Assembly: GCA_026125795.1 (NCBI GenBank)
Contig: JAHCKM010000001.1
Coordinates: 1,798,001-1,862,000, forward strand
From: Burkholderiaceae bacterium
Lineage (GTDB): Bacteria > Pseudomonadota > Gammaproteobacteria > Burkholderiales > Burkholderiaceae_C
Direction: 5' to 3'
Length of the DNA: 64,000 nt
Part shown: piece after piece, positions 1 to 7,262 of the stretch
Numbering within the stretch: position 1 is the first letter of the stretch
How the letters are laid out: every line of letters starts with the position of its first letter
Program-made: the position numbers and the translations under genes
The notes under the pieces: generated by a model
Seen by the model: the letters and a program-made list of their open reading frames with translations, nothing else
What the model was told of the DNA's origin: nothing
Databases searched by the model: none

Positions 1-63
1 ACGAGCGGGACTCCAATCCAGGGCTCCGGGCCAGTGACGGAGCGCAGTGTGCGAAGCGGTGCT

Positions 64-100
64 TGAACGCCGTCTGAAGCTCGCGTTCATCCGGCGTTCA
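64..100 (+). promoter_or_regulatory. Likely response-regulator binding site (paired direct repeats)
   Basis: Four related pentamers form a symmetric array: TGAAC at 64, TGAAG at 75, GTTCA at 85 and GTTCA at 96. Each pair has an 11-base period, and the second pair is the inverse of the first. Direct repeats about one helical turn apart are typical binding sites of OmpR/PhoP-family dimers. The array lies 25 bases before the PepSY-regulator-kinase operon, so autoregulation by the regulator at 478 is the natural reading. This is inferred from pattern and position only. Confidence 0.5.
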
Positions 101-124
101 GATTCGGCCCGCGAGAATCGGCGC

Positions 125-463
125 GTGAACACCTTCCGCACCTCGACCCTGTCGTTGCTTACCGCCGTGCTGGCGCTGCTGCTGACCAGCCCGCGAGCGC
201 TTGCAGACAACGACCAGGACAGAGCGCGCGCGGCCGTTCAGGCCGGAAAGGTTCTGCCGCTGAAGACCATTCTGGAGCGACTGGAGCGCGATCATCCGGG
301 CCGACTGCTCGAAGTGGAGCTCGAGGAGGACGACGGACGCTGGCTCTACGAGATCAAGCTGATCGAGCCAGGCGGTCGGTTGGTCAAGCTCAAACTCGAC
401 GCCGCCAGCGGCGACGTCGTGCGGCGCATTGAGCGTTCGCAAAGGCCGAGCGATCGACGCTGA
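125..463 (+). CDS. Secreted PepSY-domain protein
   Basis: Protein of 112 residues. The GTG at 125 is preferred over the upstream in-frame GTG at 47 because it gives a clean signal peptide (basic NTFRTST, a leucine/alanine-rich core, cleavage near ALA-DN). The mature part resembles one PepSY domain: a helix KVLPLKTILERLERDHPGR followed by strands including WLYEIKLIEPGGRLVKLKLD and SGDVVRRI. PepSY proteins are periplasmic and are often encoded beside two-component systems, where they may tune the sensor. The gene is followed 14 bases later by a response regulator, so the three genes probably form one operon. The exact function is unknown. Confidence 0.8.
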   Translation: MNTFRTSTLSLLTAVLALLLTSPRALADNDQDRARAAVQAGKVLPLKTILERLERDHPGRLLEVELEEDDGRWLYEIKLIEPGGRLVKLKLDAASGDVVRRIERSQRPSDRR

Positions 464-477
464 TAGGCTCGACGCTC

Positions 478-1137
478 GTGCGACTTCTTCTGGTTGAAGA
501 CGACTCGACCCTGCGTGCGCAGCTTCGCGCTGGCCTGCAAGAGGCCGGCTATGTGGTCGACGAAGCCGACAATGGCCGCGATGCGCACTTCCAGGGTGAC
601 ACCGAGGCCTACGACGCGGTCGTTCTCGACCTGGGCTTGCCGCTGCTCGACGGTCTCTCCGTGCTCAAGCGTTGGCGCGACGAGGGCCGCACCATGCCGG
701 TCCTGATCCTGACGGCGCGCGACAACTGGAACGAAAAGGTGGCCGGGATCGACGCCGGCGCCGACGACTACCTGACCAAGCCCTTCCACACGGAAGAATT
801 GCTCGCCCGTGTGCGCGGCTTGATCCGCCGCGCGGCCGGTCAGGCGGCGCCGGTCCTTCGATGCGGAGAACTCGCCCTGGACACGCGCAGCGGCCGCGTC
901 ACGTTGGCCGGCCAGGCGTTGACCCTCACCAGCCACGAGTTCAAGGTGCTCGACTACCTGATGCATCGACCGGGTGCGGTGGTCTCGCGCACGGAACTGA
1001 TCGAGCACATCTACGCCCAAGACTTCGATCGCGACTCCAACACGATCGAGGTCTTCGTGGGGCGCCTGCGCAAGAAGCTGCCACCGGGACTGATCGAGAC
1101 CGTTCGCGGCCAGGGCTACCGCCTGGCGGTGGCGTGA
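478..1137 (+). CDS. OmpR/PhoP-family DNA-binding response regulator
   Basis: Protein of 219 residues with a GTG start. The receiver domain (about 1-115) has the acidic pair at residues 8-9, the phospho-acceptor D51 in VVLDLGLP, T79 and K101 (LTKPF). The C-terminal winged helix (about 125-218) ends in the usual DSNTIEVFVGRLRKKL and ETVRGQGYRL motifs. It resembles the QseB/PmrA/TctD branch. It overlaps the kinase gene that follows by four bases, so the two are translationally coupled and a cognate pair. Its likely target includes the repeat array at 64-100. The signal is not predictable from sequence. Confidence 0.93.
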   Translation: MRLLLVEDDSTLRAQLRAGLQEAGYVVDEADNGRDAHFQGDTEAYDAVVLDLGLPLLDGLSVLKRWRDEGRTMPVLILTARDNWNEKVAGIDAGADDYLTKPFHTEELLARVRGLIRRAAGQAAPVLRCGELALDTRSGRVTLAGQALTLTSHEFKVLDYLMHRPGAVVSRTELIEHIYAQDFDRDSNTIEVFVGRLRKKLPPGLIETVRGQGYRLAVA

Positions 1138-2510
1138 GGCCGCGGTTCGGCTCGCTGCGCCTGCGGCTGCTGGGCGCCACGCTGGCGACGCTCGTCCTGG
1201 CGCTTGCCGGAGGGCATTGGTGGCTCACGGGCCTGTTTCGCGACCATGTGCTGCGGCAGTTCGACATCACCTTGTCGCAGCAGCTTGACCAGCTCGCGGC
1301 GCGTCTGGAGTTCGATGACCAGGGCCGTCCCGTCATCGGTCCGCGAGGCATGAGCGATCCACGCTGGGAGAAGCCGTACTCCGGCCTCTACTGGCAGGTC
1401 GAGGGACTCGTTGGCGATCCGGGCCGTCGCCACAGCGTCTTGCGCTCGCGCTCGCTGTGGGATGCCGAACTGCGTCTGCCCGACGATGCCCTGGCCGATG
1501 GCGCGGTGCACCGGCATGACATCGTCGGACCCCGGGGCGAGCGGCTTCGCGTCGTGGAGCGCTCGCTGCAGACACCCGCGCCAGCGGAGTCCCGATGGCG
1601 CCTGATCGTGGCGGGTGACATGCTCGATGCGGCTGCGGCCATCGATCGCTTCACTGGCGTGCTGGCGGCGTCGCTCGTCGGTCTCGGCGTGCTGCTGGCG
1701 CTTGCCGCGCTGGCCCAGGTCGCCGTGGGGCTGGCACCGCTCAAGGCCATGCAGCAGGGGCTGCAACGCGTACGGGAAGGTCGGGAGCAGCGCCTGGGGG
1801 GTCGGTTCCCGGCCGAGGTGCAGCCCCTCATCGACGAGTTCAACGGCGTGCTTGATCGAAACGCGGAGGTCGTGGCGCGCGCCCGGGCCCACGCGGGCAA
1901 TCTCGCGCATGCCTTGAAGACGCCGCTGGCCATACTCGGTCAGGCGGCACGCAAGGCCGGACCGTCCGAGTTCTCGGCGCTCGTGAACGAGCAGGTCCAG
2001 GTCGCAGAACGCCACATGCAGTGGCATCTCGCGCGTGCACGCGCGGCGGCCGCGCAGCGCATGCCAGGGCAGCGAACCTTGCTCGAACCCGTCCTGCGCA
2101 GTCTGCTGCGGACCATGGACCGGCTGCACGCCGACCGGCATCTGGACATGGGGGCCGACGACGTGTCGGCCGATCTCGCGTTTGCCGGCGAGGAACAGGA
2201 TCTGCAGGAGATGGTCGGCAACCTGCTCGACAACGCCTGTCGCAGCGCGCGAAGCGCCGTCGTTGTCCGGGCGTCACGGGAAGGATCGTGGCTGCGCATC
2301 ACCGTGGACGACGACGGATCCGGCATTGCACCCGAGCAGCGCGCCGAGGTACTGCAACGCGGCGTTCGATTGGACGAGGCCCGCACCGGCAGTGGGCTCG
2401 GTCTTGCCATCGTGGTCGATCTGGCCCGCTTGTATGGCGGCGATCTCACGCTGGACAGTGCCGACGCAGGCGGCCTCAGCGCACGGCTGTTGCTGCCCGC
2501 TGCGGGCTGA
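1134..2510 (+). CDS. Sensor histidine kinase of the PepSY-linked two-component system
   Basis: Protein of 458 residues. The GTG at 1134 overlaps the regulator's stop codon. One membrane helix lies near residues 10-30 (LGATLATLVLALAGG), a periplasmic sensing region near 31-170, and a second helix near 172-198. A linker leads to the H-box with the phospho-acceptor histidine in NLAHALKTPLAIL (about residue 257). The ATPase domain has an N-box (MVGNLLDNACRSA), DDDGSGIAPEQ and a GSGLGLAIV motif. The PhoQ/QseC-like architecture fits the upstream regulator. The sensory domain has no motif that I recognise. Confidence 0.92.
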   Translation: MRPRFGSLRLRLLGATLATLVLALAGGHWWLTGLFRDHVLRQFDITLSQQLDQLAARLEFDDQGRPVIGPRGMSDPRWEKPYSGLYWQVEGLVGDPGRRHSVLRSRSLWDAELRLPDDALADGAVHRHDIVGPRGERLRVVERSLQTPAPAESRWRLIVAGDMLDAAAAIDRFTGVLAASLVGLGVLLALAALAQVAVGLAPLKAMQQGLQRVREGREQRLGGRFPAEVQPLIDEFNGVLDRNAEVVARARAHAGNLAHALKTPLAILGQAARKAGPSEFSALVNEQVQVAERHMQWHLARARAAAAQRMPGQRTLLEPVLRSLLRTMDRLHADRHLDMGADDVSADLAFAGEEQDLQEMVGNLLDNACRSARSAVVVRASREGSWLRITVDDDGSGIAPEQRAEVLQRGVRLDEARTGSGLGLAIVVDLARLYGGDLTLDSADAGGLSARLLLPAAG

Positions 2511-2612
2511 GCGCGCGAGCGAGGCGCAGTCCGACGCACGTAACTCGACGCGATGCCGGATCCGATGGATGGAGCCGCATTGATGTCATCCATGACTCGA
2601 GAGGACAGGCTG

Positions 2613-3569
2613 ATGGAGTACACGAACTTGTTGGACGACCCTGAGGAGCCTGAGTACAGCCCGACCGAGCGGGCCGCCGCCGCATCACGCAGCACCTGGG
2701 TCAGCGTCGCCGTCAACCTGTTGTTGACCTCGACGCAGATCGTTGCCGGCGTCCTCACCAGGTCGCAAGGCCTGATCGCCGATGGCATCCATTCACTCTC
2801 CGACCTCGTGGCCGACTTTGTGGTGCTGCTGGCCAACCACCAAAGCCGCAAGGACGCCGATGCCGATCATCCCTATGGCCATCACCGATTCGAGACGGCA
2901 GCCTCGCTGGTGCTGGGCGCGCTGCTGCTGGCCGTCGGGCTCGGCATGCTCTGGTCGGCGTTCCTCAAGCTGGAGCAACCGGACGCCGTGCAGAAGGTCC
3001 ACGTCGCCGCACTGTGGGTCGCGGGCGGTGCCCTCGTCGCGAAGGAACTGCTGTTTCGCTACATGCTGACGGTGGCTAAGCGCGTCAAGTCGAGCATGCT
3101 CGTCGCCAACGCCTGGCATGCACGCTCCGACGCAGCATCCTCGCTCGTGGTCGGCGTGGGCATCGTGGGCAACCTCGCCGGCTATCCGATCCTGGACCCG
3201 ATCGCCGCGGCCATCGTCGGCTTCATGGTCGCCAAGATGGGCTGGGAGTTCGGCTGGGACGCGCTGCACGATCTGATGGATCGCGCGATCGACGACGAGG
3301 AGATCGCCGCCATTCGCAAGACCCTGGAAGAGACCTCCGGCGTACAAGGCGTGCACGACATCCGCACCCGCAAGATGGGCGACATGATCGTGGTCGACGC
3401 GCACATCGAAGTCGATGCCTCGCTCAGCGTGGAAGCGGGGCACGACATCGCCGTGCAGGCGCGAAGCCGTGTGATGCAGCGGCACCGCGTGCTCAACCTG
3501 ATGACGCACGTCGACCCCTGGCGACGCCCCGACCTGGATCACGCCGCCGTGGCCACGACGCAGGCTTGA
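2613..3569 (+). CDS. Cation diffusion facilitator (FieF/ZitB-like metal exporter)
   Basis: Protein of 318 residues. The ATG at 2613 is chosen because AGAGGACA lies just upstream; earlier in-frame ATGs at 2553 and 2583 would only add unconserved residues. It shows the CDF metal-site motifs DGIHSLSDLVADF and NAWHARSDAASSL in helices 2 and 5, a His/Asp loop (DADADHPYGHHRFE) and a C-terminal cytoplasmic regulatory domain (about 215-300). The family exchanges Zn2+, Fe2+ or other divalent metals for protons. Substrate specificity cannot be assigned. It is transcribed alone. Confidence 0.9.
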   Translation: MEYTNLLDDPEEPEYSPTERAAAASRSTWVSVAVNLLLTSTQIVAGVLTRSQGLIADGIHSLSDLVADFVVLLANHQSRKDADADHPYGHHRFETAASLVLGALLLAVGLGMLWSAFLKLEQPDAVQKVHVAALWVAGGALVAKELLFRYMLTVAKRVKSSMLVANAWHARSDAASSLVVGVGIVGNLAGYPILDPIAAAIVGFMVAKMGWEFGWDALHDLMDRAIDDEEIAAIRKTLEETSGVQGVHDIRTRKMGDMIVVDAHIEVDASLSVEAGHDIAVQARSRVMQRHRVLNLMTHVDPWRRPDLDHAAVATTQA

Positions 3570-3620
3570 GAGCCCCCGGTGGACACGAGCCACGCGTGCG
3601 GACCGATCATGGGCCCAGGC

Positions 3621-3782
3621 TCAGGTCATGTGCTGCGGCGGCATCTGCACCGAGGCGGCCTCGCCGGGATGGCGGTTCAGGGTCAGCGGCAGCGACACGA
3701 AGGCGGTGAAGACGACGGGGATCAACACGAGCAAGACGGTCCCGACGAAGCGGGCAAGGAATCGGTGCAGTTCGACGTGCAT
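3621..3782 (-). CDS. Small single-pass membrane protein, divergent from the decaheme operon
   Basis: Protein of 53 residues (MHVELHRF at the start, MPPQHMT at the end). The start at 3782 has GGAG at a good distance; a longer in-frame reading from 3896 would add an arginine-rich, unconserved extension. One hydrophobic helix (FVGTVLLVLIPVVFTAFVSLPL) follows a short basic head. No family was recognised. It lies head to head with the reductase/cytochrome operon at 3957, with an FNR-type box between them, so it may share that regulation. It could be a small accessory subunit. Whether it is expressed is unproven. Confidence 0.55.
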   Translation of the reverse strand: MHVELHRFLARFVGTVLLVLIPVVFTAFVSLPLTLNRHPGEAASVQMPPQHMT

Positions 3783-3870
3783 GTGGGGCTCCGGTGGGTT
3801 GCTCGATGCGTGGAGTATTCGGCGACGCACATGAACGCGGTCTGAACGAGGCGAGGCGCTGCTCGGGCCG

Positions 3871-3884
3871 TTGATGGTGGTCAA
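3871..3884 (+). promoter_or_regulatory. FNR/Dnr-type box before the reductase-decaheme operon
   Basis: TTGATGGTGGTCAA differs from the FNR consensus TTGAT-N4-ATCAA at one position. If it activates from -41.5, transcription would start near 3919, and the -10 hexamer would fall at 3907-3912, where CAGAAT (4 of 6 matches) is found. The operon's first codon is at 3957. The site also lies 89 bases from the start of the divergent small gene at 3782. This is a prediction from sequence and spacing. Confidence 0.65.
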
Positions 3885-3956
3885 GGGGGACGCCATGCCC
3901 GATGCACAGAATCAGGTCGTGCTCGGAGTCTCCCCCTGTTCGGTTCATACGCCCCA

Positions 3957-5189
3957 ATGACCGCGCCCCAGTTGCTCGCCTGGATCTCGGCAGCGCTGTT
4001 GCTGCAACTGGCTGCCGGCATCGCCTGGACGCTCTGGCGTCGAGCGGCGACGCCCGCAGTTGCGGAACCAGCGGCGGCGCCGCTCGCGAAGCGAGACGCG
4101 GGCTGGAACGGATGGCGCGAGTTCCGCGTCGTCCGGCGCGAATACGAGGATCCGGCGCAGACGCAGTGCTCGTTCTACCTGCAGCCGGTCGACGCGCAGT
4201 CGTTGCCGCCGTTCAAGCCCGGTCAGTTCTTGACGTTCTCGCTGGACGTCATGGCCCAAGGGAACGACGCGGCTGCGAGTACCCGCCCGATCACGCGCTG
4301 CTACTCGCTGTCGGATCGTCCCGACCCGGCGCACTACCGGGTGACGATCAAGCGCGTGCCGCCACCGGTGGACCACCCCGAGTTCGACCCCGGGCTGTCG
4401 TCCAACCACTTCCACGACCATGTGCAGGTCGGCAGCGTGTTGCGGGTGAAGGCACCTTCCGGGCACTTCTACATCGATCCGGATCCCGGTGTGCCGGCCG
4501 TGCTGATCGGGGGCGGCATCGGCGTGACGCCCATGATGAGCATGCTTCGCTGGTGCCTGGCCCGGCAGCCGCAGCGCACGCTGCACTTCTACTACGGGCT
4601 GCGCAACAGCCGCGAGCATGCGTTCAAGGCGCAGCTCGAGGAACTGGCGACGGCCCATCCGTCGTTGCGGCTGAACGTGGTCTACAGCCGCCCCGAGACG
4701 ACGGATGAAGCGGGCCGCGACTACCAGCACCACGGACACGTGGCCGTAGAACTGCTGCGCCGAACGCTGCCCCATGGCCGGCACCAGTTCTACGTCTGCG
4801 GACCGCCGGCCATGATGCAGACGCTCGTTCCCGCGCTGGCCGAATGGGGCGTGCCCGTCGCCGACCTTCACTACGAGGCGTTTGGTCCGGCGTCGGTCAA
4901 GCTCCCGGGCGCCGCACCAGCCGAAGCCGCCACGAAAGTCGACGTGCAGTTCCGGCGCTCCGGCCGAACACTGCAGTGGGACGGGAGCGATGGGTCGCTG
5001 CTCGACTTCGCCGAGCGTCATGGCATCGCCGTCGAATCCGGTTGCCACTCCGGCGGGTGCGGCAGTTGCGAGACCCGCCTGCTCGAAGGCTCGGTGCGCT
5101 ACGAACACGCACCGGACCACGATGTCGCCGCCGGGCACTGCCTGCTCTGTGTCGGACAGCCCGCCACCGCCTTGGTGCTGGAGGCCTGA
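3957..5189 (+). CDS. Membrane-anchored FAD/NAD(P)H reductase with C-terminal 2Fe-2S domain
   Basis: Protein of 410 residues. A single N-terminal helix (LLAWISAALLLQLAAGIAWTL) is followed by WRR, which places the rest in the cytoplasm by the positive-inside rule. An FAD-binding barrel of ferredoxin-reductase type (about 55-180) has RCYSLSDRP and a flavohemoglobin-like NHFHDHVQVG segment. The NAD(P) domain (about 180-310) has GGGIGVTPMM and YVCGPPAMM. A plant-type ferredoxin domain (about 325-410) has CHSGGCGSC and a distal CLLC, giving the four cluster ligands. There is no globin domain, so it is not a flavohemoglobin. Its stop codon overlaps the start of the next gene. It probably takes electrons from NAD(P)H to the iron-sulfur cluster and on to the membrane protein that follows. 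Confidence 0.85.
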   Translation: MTAPQLLAWISAALLLQLAAGIAWTLWRRAATPAVAEPAAAPLAKRDAGWNGWREFRVVRREYEDPAQTQCSFYLQPVDAQSLPPFKPGQFLTFSLDVMAQGNDAAASTRPITRCYSLSDRPDPAHYRVTIKRVPPPVDHPEFDPGLSSNHFHDHVQVGSVLRVKAPSGHFYIDPDPGVPAVLIGGGIGVTPMMSMLRWCLARQPQRTLHFYYGLRNSREHAFKAQLEELATAHPSLRLNVVYSRPETTDEAGRDYQHHGHVAVELLRRTLPHGRHQFYVCGPPAMMQTLVPALAEWGVPVADLHYEAFGPASVKLPGAAPAEAATKVDVQFRRSGRTLQWDGSDGSLLDFAERHGIAVESGCHSGGCGSCETRLLEGSVRYEHAPDHDVAAGHCLLCVGQPATALVLEA

Positions 5190-5773
5190 TGCCATTGAAG
5201 GCCCGGCTCTTGCGGCGCGAGGTGCTGCCTTTCGTGGCGAGCTTTGCGCTGCTGGCCGTCGTCGCCTTGGCGCTCGACGGTGTGCTGCACCTGCTGAACC
5301 TGCTGTGGATCGGCCGCTGGCTCGGCATTCCGGGCACCCTGCTCATCATCGGCTCCACCGCCTATTCGCTGCGCAAGCGCAAGCTCATCCGAAGCGGCCA
5401 CCCGGCCCAGTTGCTGCGCTGGCATGAATTGCTCGCCTGGCTGGGCTCGCTGCTGGTGCTGGTGCATGCCGGCGTGCACTTCAATGCCATCCTCGGTTGG
5501 CTCGCGGTGTGGGCGATGCTGATCAACGTCGGCAGCGGCCTGACCGGCAAGTTCCTGCTCGACCGCTCCCGCCGGCGCCTGGAGGAAGCCCGGCAACACA
5601 TGCGTGCGCGCGGCCTGCCTGAGGCCGAACTCGAGGAACAGCTCTACTGGGACAGCCTGACCTTCGACGCCGTCAAGCAATGGCGTGTGGTGCACTTCCC
5701 GATCACGCTGGCGTTTGCCGTGCTGGCCACGGCACACATCGTGGCCATCTTCCTGTTCTGGGGCTGGAGGTGA
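5189..5773 (+). CDS. Putative heme-b membrane protein (b561/ferric-reductase-like), electron transfer
   Basis: Protein of 194 residues; its ATG overlaps the preceding TGA. About four hydrophobic helices are seen: FVASFALLAVVALALDGVL, GIPGTLLIIGSTAYS, LLAWLGSLLVLVHAGVHF with WLAVWAMLINVGSG, and a last one FPITLAFAVLATAHIVAIFL. Histidines sit within or beside them (RWHELL, VHAGVH, VVHFP, TAHIV), as in diheme cytochromes b. A charged amphipathic loop rich in Arg and Glu lies near residues 125-150. I infer heme b from the histidine pattern; no firm family match is claimed. Placed between a cytoplasmic reductase and a periplasmic multiheme cytochrome, it is well suited to carry electrons across the membrane. 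Confidence 0.7.
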   Translation: MPLKARLLRREVLPFVASFALLAVVALALDGVLHLLNLLWIGRWLGIPGTLLIIGSTAYSLRKRKLIRSGHPAQLLRWHELLAWLGSLLVLVHAGVHFNAILGWLAVWAMLINVGSGLTGKFLLDRSRRRLEEARQHMRARGLPEAELEEQLYWDSLTFDAVKQWRVVHFPITLAFAVLATAHIVAIFLFWGWR

Positions 5774-6675
5774 AGAAGCGCCCCGTCCTGTGGATCGTCG
5801 TCACGCTCAACCTGGTGGTGCTGGTCGCGCTCGCCTTCGTCTATCCGCACCTGATGGTGAGCCCGGGTCCGCTGGTGAAGGGCCACGAGACGCTGGCCAC
5901 CGATTGTTTCGCATGCCATTCGGCCTTGCGGGGTGCCTCGACACGGCGCTGCACCGAATGCCATGCCGTGGCCGATGTCGGCCTGAAGACGACCAAGGGG
6001 GTGCCGATCCCGACGCGCACCGTCAAGGTCTCGTTCCACCAGGAGCTGGTCGAGCAGGACTGCATGGCCTGCCACAGCGACCATCAGGGCCCGAAGGCCA
6101 CCAAGCGCAGCCGCAAGCCGTTCTCGCACGCACTGCTGAAGGTTGCGGTGAAGGACCAGTGTTCGTCATGCCATGCCGTGCCGAAGGACACCGTGCACCG
6201 CGACATCAAGTTGGAGTGCAGCCAATGCCACGGCGACAAGGCGTGGAAGCCGGCGCACTTCGACCACAAGCTGCTGGCGCCGGTCGTGCTCGACCGTTGC
6301 GAGAGCTGCCACAACGCGCCGAACGACCGCATGCACCGTCAGACCCAGGGTGGCTGCAAGTCGTGCCACAAGACCGATGCCTGGAAGCCCGCGACCTTCG
6401 ACCACGACAAGTACTTCGTGCTCGACCGCGACCACCAGGCCCCGTGCGAGACTTGCCACAAGAACAACGACTACAGCCGCTATACGTGCTATGGATGCCA
6501 CGAGCACTCGGAAGCGAAGGTGCGCGCTGAACACCTCGAGGAGGGCATCCGCGACTTCGCGAACTGCGTCGAGTGCCACCGCGATCCGCGTGCGGAGCCG
6601 CAGAAGGGCGGAGGACGGGAGCACGGAGGACGGGAGCACGAAGGACGAGAGCGCGGCAGACGCGAGCGAGATTGA
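5770..6675 (+). CDS. Decaheme cytochrome c, membrane-anchored, periplasmic
   Basis: Protein of 301 residues with a GTG start overlapping the previous stop. After KKRP an N-terminal helix (VLWIVVTLNLVVLVALAF) would export the rest to the periplasm as an anchor or uncleaved signal. Ten CxxCH heme sites follow: CFACH, CTECH, CMACH, CSSCH, CSQCH, CESCH, CKSCH, CETCH, CYGCH and CVECH. Many extra histidines (such as FDHKLL and FDHDKYF) can serve as distal ligands. The repeated unit W-K-P-A-x-F-D-H resembles class III/c7-type multiheme proteins. The C-terminus is a hydrophilic Arg/Glu/Gly/His tail encoded by a short DNA repeat. It is probably the terminal electron carrier of the operon; its partner or acceptor is unknown. 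Confidence 0.88.
   Translation: MKKRPVLWIVVTLNLVVLVALAFVYPHLMVSPGPLVKGHETLATDCFACHSALRGASTRRCTECHAVADVGLKTTKGVPIPTRTVKVSFHQELVEQDCMACHSDHQGPKATKRSRKPFSHALLKVAVKDQCSSCHAVPKDTVHRDIKLECSQCHGDKAWKPAHFDHKLLAPVVLDRCESCHNAPNDRMHRQTQGGCKSCHKTDAWKPATFDHDKYFVLDRDHQAPCETCHKNNDYSRYTCYGCHEHSEAKVRAEHLEEGIRDFANCVECHRDPRAEPQKGGGREHGGREHEGRERGRRERD
6610..6654 (+). repeat. Three 15-bp tandem units coding the decaheme tail
   Basis: Two identical copies of GGAGGACGGGAGCAC and a third copy with three changes lie in frame. They encode the repeating GREH/GRERG tail of the decaheme cytochrome. Being a multiple of three, copy-number change would keep the frame. Confidence 0.8.
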
Positions 6676-6726
6676 CCCCGCGACGCCCGTCCTCGCGCAA
6701 GCCCTGACCCGTTGGAGACACAAGAC

Positions 6727-7149
6727 GTGAAGATCCTGATCGCTGCCGACGGCAGCGCCTACACCAAGCGCATGCTGGCCTTCATCGCGGCCCATGATGA
6801 GTGGCTCGGGCCTCGGCACAGCTACACGGTGCTCCATTGCGTGCCAGCGTTTCCGCATCGCGCGGCGGCTTTCGTGGACAAGTCGCAGGTGCAGTCGTTC
6901 TACCGGGACGATGCCGAGACCGTGTTCAGGCCGATACGCGTCTTCTTCAAGCGTCAACGCATGGCCGCAACATTCATCCACCGCATCGGGCCCGCAGGGT
7001 CGACCATCGCCAAGCTTGCCGAGCAGCAGCGGTTCGACTTGATCATCCTGGGCTCCCACGGCCACGGCGCTGTCGCCGGAGTGGTGATGGGTTCAGTGGC
7101 CACGAAAGTGGTCTCGCTGTGCGACACACCGGTGCTGTTGGTTCGGTGA
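6727..7149 (+). CDS. Universal stress protein (UspA family)
   Basis: Protein of 140 residues. The GTG at 6727 is chosen because TTGGAGA lies about ten bases upstream. It has the single Usp fold: the start KILIAADGSAYTKRM, and the ATP-binding signature near the C-terminus (LGSHGHGAVAGVVMGSVATKVV), matching G-2x-G-9x-G(S/T). In other denitrifiers Usp proteins help survival in oxygen-starved cells. The gene follows the decaheme gene by about 50 bases and may be read from the same promoter. Confidence 0.92.
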   Translation: MKILIAADGSAYTKRMLAFIAAHDEWLGPRHSYTVLHCVPAFPHRAAAFVDKSQVQSFYRDDAETVFRPIRVFFKRQRMAATFIHRIGPAGSTIAKLAEQQRFDLIILGSHGHGAVAGVVMGSVATKVVSLCDTPVLLVR

Positions 7150-7262
7150 CGGCTTCGGACGCCGCCGGCGCACACTGAGTACGTACCAGCCGTGGTGCAC
7201 AGCCCAGCCCGCGACGATGTCGTGACAGGGCACACCGCGGTCGTGCGCGGGAGCCCAGCGCC

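Noticed and set aside
3957-5189. Flavohemoglobin (Hmp) for the FAD reductase
   Set aside because: The reductase part resembles Hmp, but there is no globin domain; instead it has a membrane anchor and a 2Fe-2S domain.
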